Below, piece by piece: positions 13,193-19,010 of a stretch of DNA of 19,010 nt (its first letter is position 1; every line of letters starts with the position of its first letter). The stretch is from positions 1-19,010 of the forward strand of contig JAQBZA010000013.1 of NCBI GenBank assembly GCA_027622795.1. The letters run 5' to 3'. The notes under the pieces are model-generated. The model searched no databases. It was not told the origin of the DNA and saw only the letters and a program-made list of their open reading frames with translations. The translations under genes were made by a program, and so were the position numbers. The DNA comes from Planctomycetota bacterium (GTDB lineage Bacteria > Planctomycetota > Planctomycetia > Pirellulales > UBA1268).

Positions 13193-14782
13193 TTACGACT
13201 CGGCACTGCCTGTCTGAGTCCAACAGCCATCGAGAAACCGCCACGGCCGGCCCGCGGGCGGAGCATCGCGGAGGATGGCAGGCAGATGTTCTTGTGACCA
13301 GCCGTCGAAGCAGATTCGCCGGGCATACCGCAGGATCGTCCAGGGCATGCCGACGGCTGAGTAAAACGGCGGCGCCGCAGATGGCCACGGCCCGCCATGC
13401 TGCATCGGCGGCACCACGGCCATGCCGGTCGTCATCCGGTTTTCCACGATGCGGCCCGCCTTGTCGACGAGCAGAGGGGCGATCGTGGCAAAGGCCGGCT
13501 CGTCACTACCGTCGCCAGCCACATACACGCTTGCCGCCAGCGCGCCATGCACGCTCGCTACCGCGCGGGCCAGTTCGTCGAGCGATGCGCACATCACCAG
13601 GAGCGTGGCATTGCCGAACATCTCGACGAGCAGCGACCCGGGATCCGCGAGGAAGGCGGCGCCGGTCGTGGTGAGGAGCGTGGGCAGGCTCGTGCACGGG
13701 CCGGTGGCATCGGGCCGGGCGGCAGCGTCGCCGGTGCGCTGGATCGCACCAGCCTGCCGGAGAGCGGCGATATTCGAAACGAGCCGGTCGCGGCCCGGCG
13801 GATTGAGCAGCACCTGCGGGCCGATCGTTGCCAGCCGAGTGGTGACGGCGGCGAGGAAGGCCTGCCCAGCGGCATCGTCCACGAGAAACACGATACCCGG
13901 CTTGATGCAGACCTGTCCGGCCGAGCCGGTGACACTTGCGGCCAGCTCGTCAGCAATCTGGTCGCCCCGGCTGGCCACCGCTCCCGGCAGCAGCACGACG
14001 GGATTCACGCTCCCCATTTCCACCCACATCACCTTGCCAGCGGCCGCCGCTGCGGCGAACAGCGCCATGCCGGCCTGCTGGCTACCGGTGAATCCCGAGG
14101 CTCCCACCCGCGGATCGGCTACGAGCCGTAGACCATCGGCCGGCGGCATACCATGGAGCAGTTGTACGGTGGCCGCTGGCAGGCCGGCTGCGGCGAGCGC
14201 GGGGAGCGCCTCCTCGGCGGCGATCAGCGACACACTCGGGTGCCCGGGATGGGCCTTGGCGATGACGGGGTTGCCGGCGGCGATTGCCGAGGCGAAGTCG
14301 CCGCCGGTGAGGCAGCCGTAGGCAAACGGAAAGTTGGCCGGTGGGAAGATCGCGACCGGCCCCAGCCCGAAGGCGGCGGAGCGAATATTTTTGGCGGTGT
14401 CGATCATCGCCATCCGCCAGGTGCCCTCCCGGATGGCGGCTGCCGCCTGCCGCAGCTGGTCGAGCATCCGCGGAATTTCCACATCGGCCAGCCGGGGCTT
14501 CACCGGGAGGCCGGTCTCCGCATGGGCGGCTGCCACAAGGTCGGCGGCCCGCGCCTCCAGTCGCGCGGCATACCGCTCGAGAAACTCCGCTCGTGGCTCG
14601 TCGGGCAGACCACGAAGAAACGTTGCGGCAGTGGCGGCGGCATCAAGGGCGGCATCGACGTCGCTCCAGCCGCTCACCGGCCAGACGGCGGTGCGAGCAT
14701 GGCCAGTCGTGGGATCGACCACGCGAAACGAGTCAACGGCCGTCGCCGGCCGCCACTGCCCAGCGATGAGGATTGGTTCCAT
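13193..14782 (-). CDS. Aldehyde dehydrogenase, alpha-ketoglutarate semialdehyde dehydrogenase-like
   Basis: This 529-residue NAD(P)-dependent aldehyde dehydrogenase has the full catalytic set: N150 (PPANFPF), K176 (AKAHP), E255 (VEMGSVNP) and nucleophile C292 (GQVCIKPG). The blocks GPVAIFPPANFPFAYGCLTGG, AAGNPVIAKAHPGHP and EMGSVNPVVLLPGA resemble 2,5-dioxovalerate (alpha-ketoglutarate semialdehyde) dehydrogenases of sugar-acid and hydroxyproline breakdown. Substrate is inferred from family resemblance only; no other gene of those pathways is adjacent. The ATG at 14782 has an AAGG site and lies 6 nt after the stop of the 91-aa gene, making it the last gene of the ilvN-ilvC unit on the minus strand. 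No signal peptide; cytoplasmic. Confidence 0.88.
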   Translation of the reverse strand: MEPILIAGQWRPATAVDSFRVVDPTTGHARTAVWPVSGWSDVDAALDAAATAATFLRGLPDEPRAEFLERYAARLEARAADLVAAAHAETGLPVKPRLADVEIPRMLDQLRQAAAAIREGTWRMAMIDTAKNIRSAAFGLGPVAIFPPANFPFAYGCLTGGDFASAIAAGNPVIAKAHPGHPSVSLIAAEEALPALAAAGLPAATVQLLHGMPPADGLRLVADPRVGASGFTGSQQAGMALFAAAAAAGKVMWVEMGSVNPVVLLPGAVASRGDQIADELAASVTGSAGQVCIKPGIVFLVDDAAGQAFLAAVTTRLATIGPQVLLNPPGRDRLVSNIAALRQAGAIQRTGDAAARPDATGPCTSLPTLLTTTGAAFLADPGSLLVEMFGNATLLVMCASLDELARAVASVHGALAASVYVAGDGSDEPAFATIAPLLVDKAGRIVENRMTTGMAVVPPMQHGGPWPSAAPPFYSAVGMPWTILRYARRICFDGWSQEHLPAILRDAPPAGRPWRFLDGCWTQTGSAES

Positions 14783-14788
14783 GGAACC

Positions 14789-15064
14789 TTAGATGCGGCG
14801 GAGCCGCGTGTACTCGTCCATCGTGACGGTGGTGAGTTCGCCGTCGTCGCGGGCGAGGATCAAGACGTCGCTGTAGACCTTGTCATCGGTGTTGCGACGA
14901 AAATGGAGCCCATGCCGGCGGCGCTCGCGGCGGAGCACCCGGCCCACCGTGGTCGTGCTCCACTTCGCACTCGAGCCGACCGTGACCCCATGCAACACCT
15001 CCACCCGGTCGCCCGGCTGGAGCTGCTCATAGAGGGCTCGCGACTCGTATTCCTCGGGCGTCAT
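14789..15064 (-). CDS. Unknown 91-residue protein coupled to ilvC
   Basis: I do not recognise a named family. The protein is small, charged and without membrane segments. Its middle (LQPGDRVEVLHGVTVG, then TVGRVLRRERRRHGLHFRRN) looks like a short all-beta, SH3/KOW-like module with an unusually basic loop (RRERRRHGLHFRR, about 45-57). It is followed by DDKVYSDVLILARDDGELTTVTMDEYTRLRRI. The ATG (15064-15062) overlaps the ilvC TGA (15063-15061) in an ATGA arrangement, the usual sign of translational coupling, and the stop is 6 nt before the dehydrogenase start. The basic patch suggests nucleic-acid binding, but that is inference. The tight packing and full-length frame make it a real gene. Confidence 0.75.
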   Translation of the reverse strand: MTPEEYESRALYEQLQPGDRVEVLHGVTVGSSAKWSTTTVGRVLRRERRRHGLHFRRNTDDKVYSDVLILARDDGELTTVTMDEYTRLRRI

Positions 15065-16065
15065 ACTTCTTTACTGTCGATCCATTTCATCATCTTGCGA
15101 AGCTGGCGGCCGGTCTCGGTGAGCTTGTGCTCCCGCTCCCGGCGGCGGGTGGCCTTGAACATCGCGGCTCCACCCTTGTTTTCCAGGATCCAGTCGCGGG
15201 CAAACTCACCGGAGCGGATCTCGTCGAGAATCTTCTTCATCTCGGCGCGGGTTTCGTCGGTGATGATCCGCTTGCCGCGGGTGTAGTCGCCATACTCGGC
15301 GGTGTTCGACACGCTGTACCGCATGTACTCCAGGCCGCCCTGGTAGAGCAGATCGACAATCAGCTTCATCTCGTGGAGGCACTCAAAATAGGCCATCTCC
15401 GGCTGGTAGCCTGCCTCGACGAGCGTGTCGAAGCCGGCCTTGATCAGCTCCGAGACGCCACCGCAGAGCACGGCCTGCTCGCCAAAGAGGTCGGTCTCGG
15501 TCTCCTCGGCAATCGTCGTTTCGATCACGCCGCCGCGGGTGCCGCCGATCCCCTTGGCATAGGCCAGGCCGATCTTCTTGGTGGCCTCGCTGGCTCCGGG
15601 GCCGAGCGCGATCAGGCAGGGCACGCCGCCCCCCTTCATATACTCGCTGCGGACCAGATGGCCGGGGCCCTTGGGGGCGACGAGCAGGATGTCGTGGCCG
15701 GCCGGCGGCTCGACCTGATTGAAGTGAAAGTTGAAGCCGTGGCTGGCCATCAAGATGGCGCCCGGCTTGAGGTGCGGATTGATCGACGTCTTGTAGACGT
15801 CGCCCTGCAGTTCGTCGGGCAGCAGGATGTTGATCACGTCGGCCTGCTTCACCGCATCCTCGACACTCATCGGCTCGAAGCCGTGGCTCTTGGCAAGGTC
15901 GTAGTTGGGCCCGCCCGGCCGCTGGGCGACCACCACCTTCAGCCCGCTATCACGGAGGTTTTGGGCCTGGGCATGCCCCTGGCTGCCATAGCCGATGATG
16001 GCGATGGTCTTGCCATCGAGGACTTTGAGGTCGGCGTCGGCGTCGTAATAGATCGTGGCGGGCAA
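15061..16065 (-). CDS. ilvC: Ketol-acid reductoisomerase (class I KARI)
   Basis: KARI isomerises and reduces acetolactate or acetohydroxybutyrate in valine, isoleucine and leucine synthesis. The 334 residues fit short class I enzymes. The Rossmann motif is IIGYGSQGHAQAQNL (G25-x-G27-x-x-G30). Catalytic-domain blocks include MASHGFNFHF, VAPKGPGHLVR, ETETDLFGEQAVLCGG (Mg-binding Asp/Glu) and EYMRYSVSNTAEYGD. The start is TTG at 16065-16063, supported by GGAG 8 nt upstream and by the conserved IYYDADADL opening. The cofactor loop reads R49-P-G-G-P-N-Y55, lacking the Ser/Thr that usually contact the NADPH 2'-phosphate. It is 45 nt downstream of ilvN and overlaps the next gene by 4 nt. Confidence 0.97.
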   Translation of the reverse strand: MPATIYYDADADLKVLDGKTIAIIGYGSQGHAQAQNLRDSGLKVVVAQRPGGPNYDLAKSHGFEPMSVEDAVKQADVINILLPDELQGDVYKTSINPHLKPGAILMASHGFNFHFNQVEPPAGHDILLVAPKGPGHLVRSEYMKGGGVPCLIALGPGASEATKKIGLAYAKGIGGTRGGVIETTIAEETETDLFGEQAVLCGGVSELIKAGFDTLVEAGYQPEMAYFECLHEMKLIVDLLYQGGLEYMRYSVSNTAEYGDYTRGKRIITDETRAEMKKILDEIRSGEFARDWILENKGGAAMFKATRRREREHKLTETGRQLRKMMKWIDSKEV

Positions 16066-16110
16066 GGGTTGGGCTCCAAAAGTGAAAAAGGAAGTTGCTT
16101 CGGGCAGGTG

Positions 16111-16668
16111 TCAGGCGAAGGATTCTCGGGCGTCGGCCGCGTCGGCGGGGCGGCCACCATCGGCGGCCTCGGTGAGTTCACGGGTCGGCGGGCTGCCCCG
16201 CACCAGTGCGATCCGGCCGGTGCGGACGAGTTCGAGAATGCCGATCGGCCGCATCAGCTCGATGAAGCCCTCCACCTTTTTCTCGGTGCCCGAGACTTCG
16301 ACGATCACGCTATCGGCCGCGACGTCGACGATCCGGCCACGGAAGATCTCGGCCAGCTCCTTGACGTGCGACCGCGTGGGGCCGGCCGGAGCCGCGACCT
16401 TGATCAGCATCAGATCCCGCTCCACATAGTTGCGGGAAGAAATGTCATCGACGCGGACGACCGTGACGATTTTTTCCAGCTGCCGACGCACCTGGTCGAG
16501 CATCCGGTCATCGCCGCGGAGCACGAATGTCATCCGCGAAAAACCGGGATCCTCGGTCTCGCCCACGGCGAGGCTGTCGATGTTGTAGCCCCGCGAGGCG
16601 AGCATGCCCGACACATGGGCCAGCACGCCCGGGACATTCTGGACGGTGGCCGAAAGGACGTGTCGCAT
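16111..16668 (-). CDS. ilvN: Acetolactate synthase small (regulatory) subunit
   Basis: This 185-residue protein is the ACT-domain regulatory subunit (IlvN/IlvH type) that confers valine feedback on acetohydroxyacid synthase. The N-terminal ACT domain (about 3-75) opens with HVLSATVQNVPGVLAHVSGMLASRGYNIDSLAVG, the classic small-subunit sequence. The second half has RDLMLIKV, the FRGRIVDVAADSVIVEVSGTEKKVEGFIELM block and PIGILELVRTGRIAL. The last 25 residues are a polar Glu/Ala/Asp-rich tail. The ATG at 16668 gives MRHVLS, the expected start; the frame remains open far upstream but that text is non-homologous. No Shine-Dalgarno is visible in its C/T-rich leader. The catalytic subunit gene ilvB is not adjacent. 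It heads the operon ilvN-ilvC-unknown-ALDH. Confidence 0.94.
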   Translation of the reverse strand: MRHVLSATVQNVPGVLAHVSGMLASRGYNIDSLAVGETEDPGFSRMTFVLRGDDRMLDQVRRQLEKIVTVVRVDDISSRNYVERDLMLIKVAAPAGPTRSHVKELAEIFRGRIVDVAADSVIVEVSGTEKKVEGFIELMRPIGILELVRTGRIALVRGSPPTRELTEAADGGRPADAADARESFA

Positions 16669-16709
16669 GATGCGGGTGGCTTGCGGGGAGAGGGGTGGAG
16701 GACGGGAAT

Positions 16710-16724
16710 CCGGGGCAGCCCCGG
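16710..16724. promoter_or_regulatory. GC-rich hairpin in the ilvN leader
   Basis: CCGGGG (16710-16715) and CCCCGG (16719-16724) form a perfect 6-bp stem with a 3-nt loop, 41 nt upstream of the ilvN ATG on the minus strand. The sequence between it and ilvN is pyrimidine-rich on the coding strand and has no Shine-Dalgarno. It may affect ilvN expression. I see no leader peptide rich in Val, Leu or Ile codons. Confidence 0.35.
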
Positions 16725-16835
16725 AGTGTAGTTTGGGCCGAGACCGTGATTCAAGCCTCCGGAGCCATTGGGGCCGCTGCCACGGACCGGTTTGGGGCCG
16801 GCTGTGACGCCTGCGGCGGGGATGCGGGGTGAGCG

Positions 16836-16865
16836 TTGACATTGCCCCCAAAAAGCCGATAGTTT
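16836..16865 (+). promoter_or_regulatory. rpsB promoter
   Basis: A perfect TTGACA (16836-16841) is followed by an 18-nt spacer and TAGTTT (16860-16865, 3/6 to the -10 consensus). Transcription would begin near 16872, leaving a leader of about 46 nt before the rpsB GTG. The strong -35 fits a ribosomal protein operon. An ATG at 16864 lies inside this promoter, which argues against it as the rpsB start. Confidence 0.55.
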
Positions 16866-16917
16866 GCGGTGCTCCAGAGCGGTCCCCTTTTTCCCATTCA
16901 CGAGTGAGAGAGTCTGC

Positions 16918-17721
16918 GTGTCGAACGTCTTGGCCCAAGAACTGATTGAAGCGGGTGTGCACTTCGGCCATCGGGCCAGCCGGTGGAACCCGAAGATGAA
17001 GCCGTATATCCACGGCCGCCGCAACTTGATCCACATCATCGATGTGCGGGAAACGATCCGCGGCCTGCTGCGGGCCCGGAAATACCTGAAGCAGGTGGCC
17101 GCCTCCGGCAGCCTGATCCTCTTTGTGGGCACCAAGCGGCAGGGGGCCGAGGCCGTGGCTCGCGAGGCGGCTCGTTGCGGCATGCCGTATGTCAGCGACC
17201 GCTGGCTCGGTGGCACGCTCACCAATTTCCGCACCATCCGCAATCGCCTCGCCCGCCTGGAGGAGCTCGAGAAACTGCTCCCGTCGCCTGAGTTCGATAC
17301 CTACTCGAAGAAGATGCAGTCGTCGCTGCGGCGCGAGTACCGCAAGATGGAGCGAAACCTTGGCGGCATCCGCACGCTCTCCCGCCTGCCGGAGTGCCTG
17401 GTGGTGTTCGACCCCAAGAAAGAAAAGAACGCCATCAACGAGGCCCGCAAGACGGGCATCACGACCGTGGCCCTGATCGATACCGACTGCGATCCCGACG
17501 TCGTCGATCTGCCGATCCCCGGCAACGACGATTCGATTCGCTCGATCGAACTGGTGGCGTCGCGGCTGGCCGATGCGATCCTCGAAGGCAAGTCGCAGGT
17601 CGCAGCCGATGCGCAGGTGTCGGCAGAGGGTGCCGATGCCGGCGGTGCGAAGAAGCCGGCGCCGCGGGCCCGTGGCAACGTGAAGCCGCCAGCCCCGAAG
17701 CCACCGGCCGTCTCGTCCTGA
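16918..17721 (+). CDS. rpsB: 30S ribosomal protein S2
   Basis: S2 joins the head/body junction of the small ribosomal subunit late in assembly and helps recruit S1 where present. Conserved text includes ELIEAGVHFGHRASRWNPKMKPYIHGRRNLIHIID, VGTKRQGAEAVAREA, YVSDRWLGGTLTNFRTI, VVFDPKKEKNAINEARK and ALIDTDCDPDVVDLPIPGNDDSIRSIEL. The start is GTG at 16918 (read as Met-Ser-Asn-Val), preceded by GAGAGAG at 16906-16912. The 267 residues include a C-terminal tail (about 242-267) rich in Ala, Pro and Lys, beyond the usual S2 core. It leads the rpsB-tsf-pyrH cluster, conserved in most bacteria, and is divergent from ilvN. Confidence 0.97.
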   Translation: MSNVLAQELIEAGVHFGHRASRWNPKMKPYIHGRRNLIHIIDVRETIRGLLRARKYLKQVAASGSLILFVGTKRQGAEAVAREAARCGMPYVSDRWLGGTLTNFRTIRNRLARLEELEKLLPSPEFDTYSKKMQSSLRREYRKMERNLGGIRTLSRLPECLVVFDPKKEKNAINEARKTGITTVALIDTDCDPDVVDLPIPGNDDSIRSIELVASRLADAILEGKSQVAADAQVSAEGADAGGAKKPAPRARGNVKPPAPKPPAVSS

Positions 17722-17767
17722 GGCGAGAGGGGCCGCGTGGAGGGCCCGTTCGTCGCTGACCGTTTTT

Positions 17768-17805
17768 CGTGGCCGTGATCTGGCCGCGTTTGTTTCATTC
17801 TTTTT
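17768..17805 (+). terminator. Attenuator-like hairpin between rpsB and tsf
   Basis: CGTGGCC (17768-17774) pairs with GGCCGCG (17782-17788; one G-U pair) around a 7-nt loop. It is followed directly by a T-rich tract TTTGTTTCATTCTTTTT (17789-17805). This looks like an intrinsic terminator, probably partial, between two co-oriented translation genes, and could make S2 and EF-Ts levels differ. A second small stem (GGGCC 17730-17734 with GGCCC 17743-17747) lies just upstream. Confidence 0.55.
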
Positions 17806-17829
17806 GAAGAGCTTTGAGGAGCACCTGAC

Positions 17830-18669
17830 ATGGCCGAGATAACAGCCGCCGCAGTGATGGCCCTTCGTGAGAAGACGGGCCTCCCGATGATGGAGTGCAA
17901 AAAGGCCCTCGCCGAGTGTGGCGGCAACACGGATGAGGCGGTCGAGTGGCTCCGCAAGCAGGGCATCAAGACGCAGGCGCTGCGGGCCGACCGCGAGACG
18001 ACAACCGGTCGCCTTGCCGTCTACACCGATCTGGCCAAGGGTGTGGGCACGATGATCGAGCTGAAGTGCGAAAGCGCTCCGGTGGCCAACAGCCCCGACT
18101 TCAAGGATTTCTGTAACGACATTGCCAAGACCTTGGCCCTCGGCCCGGGAGCAAAGACAGCCGAGGAACTGCTCGCCCAGAAGAGCGCTGCTCATCCCGA
18201 CAAGACGCTCGGTGAACTGAAAGACGATCTCTTCAACCGGATGCGGGAGGTCTTCGACCTGTCGCGAATCCTGCGGATCGATGCCCCGTGTGGCGGCTAC
18301 GCCCATCACGACGGCTCCAAGGCGGCGCTCGTCGAGGTAGCCGGCAATGTGACCGGCCCCGAGGCGGCCGAGGCGGCCAAGGGGGTGGCGATGCACGTCG
18401 TCGCGCTGGCCCCGCAGGCAGTCTGCAAGGAAGAACTCGATCCGGCCGTGGTGGAGAAGGAGCGGGAGATTCTCAGCGAGGCGGCCCGCAAGGAAGGCAA
18501 GCCGGAAAACATCATCGCCAAGATGATCGAGGGCCGGCTGCGGAACTTCTTCAGCCAGTGCGTGCTGCTCGAGCAGCCGTTCGTGAAGGACGACAAGCAG
18601 TCGGTCGGGCAGTTTGCGAAATCGGCCGGGCTCGAGGTGAAGAAGATGGAAAATTGGAAGCTGGCTTAA
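17830..18669 (+). CDS. tsf: Elongation factor Ts
   Basis: EF-Ts catalyses GDP release from EF-Tu. The 279 residues contain an N-terminal UBA-like domain (1-50, with VMALREKTGLPMMECKKALAECGGNTDEAVEWLRKQG), the core N-subdomain and a C-terminal VKKMENWKLA end. The ATG at 17830 has a strong GAGGAG site (17816-17821) at 8-nt spacing. The stretch that normally reads C-E/Q-T-D-F-V-A is here C80-E-S-A-P-V-A86, so the Asp-Phe pair that works on the EF-Tu Mg and GDP site is replaced by Ala-Pro. The rest of that segment aligns without gaps, so this is substitution rather than misreading. Position after rpsB and before pyrH is canonical. Confidence 0.96.
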   Translation: MAEITAAAVMALREKTGLPMMECKKALAECGGNTDEAVEWLRKQGIKTQALRADRETTTGRLAVYTDLAKGVGTMIELKCESAPVANSPDFKDFCNDIAKTLALGPGAKTAEELLAQKSAAHPDKTLGELKDDLFNRMREVFDLSRILRIDAPCGGYAHHDGSKAALVEVAGNVTGPEAAEAAKGVAMHVVALAPQAVCKEELDPAVVEKEREILSEAARKEGKPENIIAKMIEGRLRNFFSQCVLLEQPFVKDDKQSVGQFAKSAGLEVKKMENWKLA

Positions 18670-18675
18670 AGCTGC

Positions 18676-18718
18676 GCGAGCCCTCCTGGCCTCGCTTCGC
18701 TTGCCGGCCTCCGGCCGG
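18676..18718. other. Two tandem hairpins between tsf and pyrH
   Basis: Hairpin one pairs GCGAGCC (18676-18682) with GG-CTCGC (18688-18695, one bulged C). Hairpin two pairs CCGGCC (18704-18709) with GGCCGG (18713-18718) around TCC. No T-run follows, so they are unlikely to be strong intrinsic terminators. They may stabilise the tsf mRNA end or mark an RNA processing point within the operon. The GGCCT motif recurs three times in this 90-nt gap. Confidence 0.35.
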
Positions 18719-18759
18719 AAGAAAAGCGGGCCTCCAGCCCTTACGTGGTATGAGCCTGC

Positions 18760-19010
18760 ATGTCCGCTGGAATGGCTTATCGACGCGTGCTGTTGAAGCT
18801 CTCGGGTGAGAGTTTTGCGCGGCCAGGGGAGCGGGGCATTTCGATGCAGGAGGTGCTGCACATCGCCCACGAGATGGCGGCAGCGGCGGGGCACGGGGTT
18901 CAGCTGGCCGTGGTGATTGGCGGCGGCAACATCCTCCGCGGTGCCTCGTTTACCGCCGGCAATGCCGGCGTGCAGGAGGCCACCGCCCACTACATGGGGA
19001 TGCTCGCCAC
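18760..19010 (+). CDS. pyrH: UMP kinase, N-terminal part (cut by window end)
   Basis: PyrH phosphorylates UMP to UDP and is the regulated first kinase of pyrimidine nucleotide formation. The 83 visible codons show the amino-acid-kinase start YRRVLLKLSGESFA, then VQLAVVIGGGNILRGASF and ATAHYMGMLA, all typical of bacterial UMP kinase. The frame stays open to the window edge. ATG 18760 (MSAGMAYRR) is taken as the start; ATG 18772 (MAYRR) is an alternative, and neither has a clear Shine-Dalgarno. The gene follows tsf by 90 nt, and this order, usually continued by frr, is conserved across bacteria. Confidence 0.93.
   Translation, partial: MSAGMAYRRVLLKLSGESFARPGERGISMQEVLHIAHEMAAAAGHGVQLAVVIGGGNILRGASFTAGNAGVQEATAHYMGMLA

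Noticed and set aside
13422..14321. Long plus-strand frames opposite the aldehyde dehydrogenase (299 and 244 codons)
   Set aside because: Antisense shadows of a gene with a complete catalytic residue set; translations are low complexity.
15127..16731. A 534-codon plus-strand frame opposite ilvC and ilvN
   Set aside because: It is the complement of two clearly conserved genes, has low-complexity Gly/Asp/Ala/Val composition and shows no domain.
16864..16917. ATG 16864 as the rpsB start
   Set aside because: It lies within the predicted -10 element and adds 18 non-conserved residues. GTG 16918 gives the standard S2 N-terminus.
16111..18990. A 959-codon open frame on the minus strand running through the rpsB-tsf region into ilvN
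   Set aside because: Only its last 185 codons are ilvN. The rest is antisense to rpsB, tsf and pyrH, whose protein sequences are strongly conserved. Long antisense frames are expected in GC-rich coding DNA.

Overview
The window looks like chromosomal DNA from a GC-rich member of the Planctomycetes, probably Pirellulales-like. This is inferred from protein character, not from a marker search. The evidence is a secreted type I sulfatase, a long Lgt with a GCFLNGCCYG core, a DUF2617-like protein, an EF-Ts with SAPV in place of TDFV, and weak Shine-Dalgarno use with several GTG/TTG starts. It is mostly housekeeping sequence with a few lineage-specific genes. I see no transposase, phage gene, CRISPR array, tRNA or rRNA.

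Layout: (1) 1-842, 3' part of metF (+), converging with a two-gene minus unit: a DUF2617-like protein (1942-1385) and a single-domain response regulator (1328-846), with a good sigma70-type promoter at 2027-1999. (2) 2906-2085 (-), a CPBP-family membrane protease. (3) 2907-3546, about 640 bases with no convincing gene but two promoter-like sites. (4) 3547-7499 (+), a tightly packed unit: folK fused to a decayed deoxynucleoside-kinase-like domain, panC, lgt, a membrane-anchored unknown protein and a CDGSH iron-sulfur protein, with junctions of 7 nt or less. (5) 7725-10259 (+), an RND/MMPL transporter behind a leader containing a perfect hairpin. (6) 11724-10339 (-), a secreted sulfatase, divergent from (7) 11809-13044 (+), an RlmI-like rRNA methyltransferase. 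(8) 13045-13192, a convergent gap holding a 78-nt three-way-junction inverted-repeat element. (9) 16668-13193 (-), an operon ilvN-ilvC-91-aa unknown-ketoglutarate-semialdehyde-dehydrogenase-like ALDH. (10) 16918-19010 (+), the conserved rpsB-tsf-pyrH translation/nucleotide cluster, with pyrH cut by the window end.

How the parts fit: the folK/panC unit makes folate and pantothenate precursors and carries the lipoprotein-maturation enzyme Lgt. ilvN/ilvC supply branched-chain amino acids, and ketoisovalerate from that pathway also feeds pantothenate synthesis. metF is one-carbon metabolism. rpsB/tsf/pyrH is growth-linked.

No complete unknown multi-gene system (defence, mobile or biosynthetic) is visible. 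The observations most worth following are the FolK fusion to a kinase domain whose catalytic motifs are eroded, the structured element at 13093-13170, the 91-aa gene translationally coupled to ilvC, and substitutions at normally conserved functional positions in EF-Ts, Lgt and KARI.
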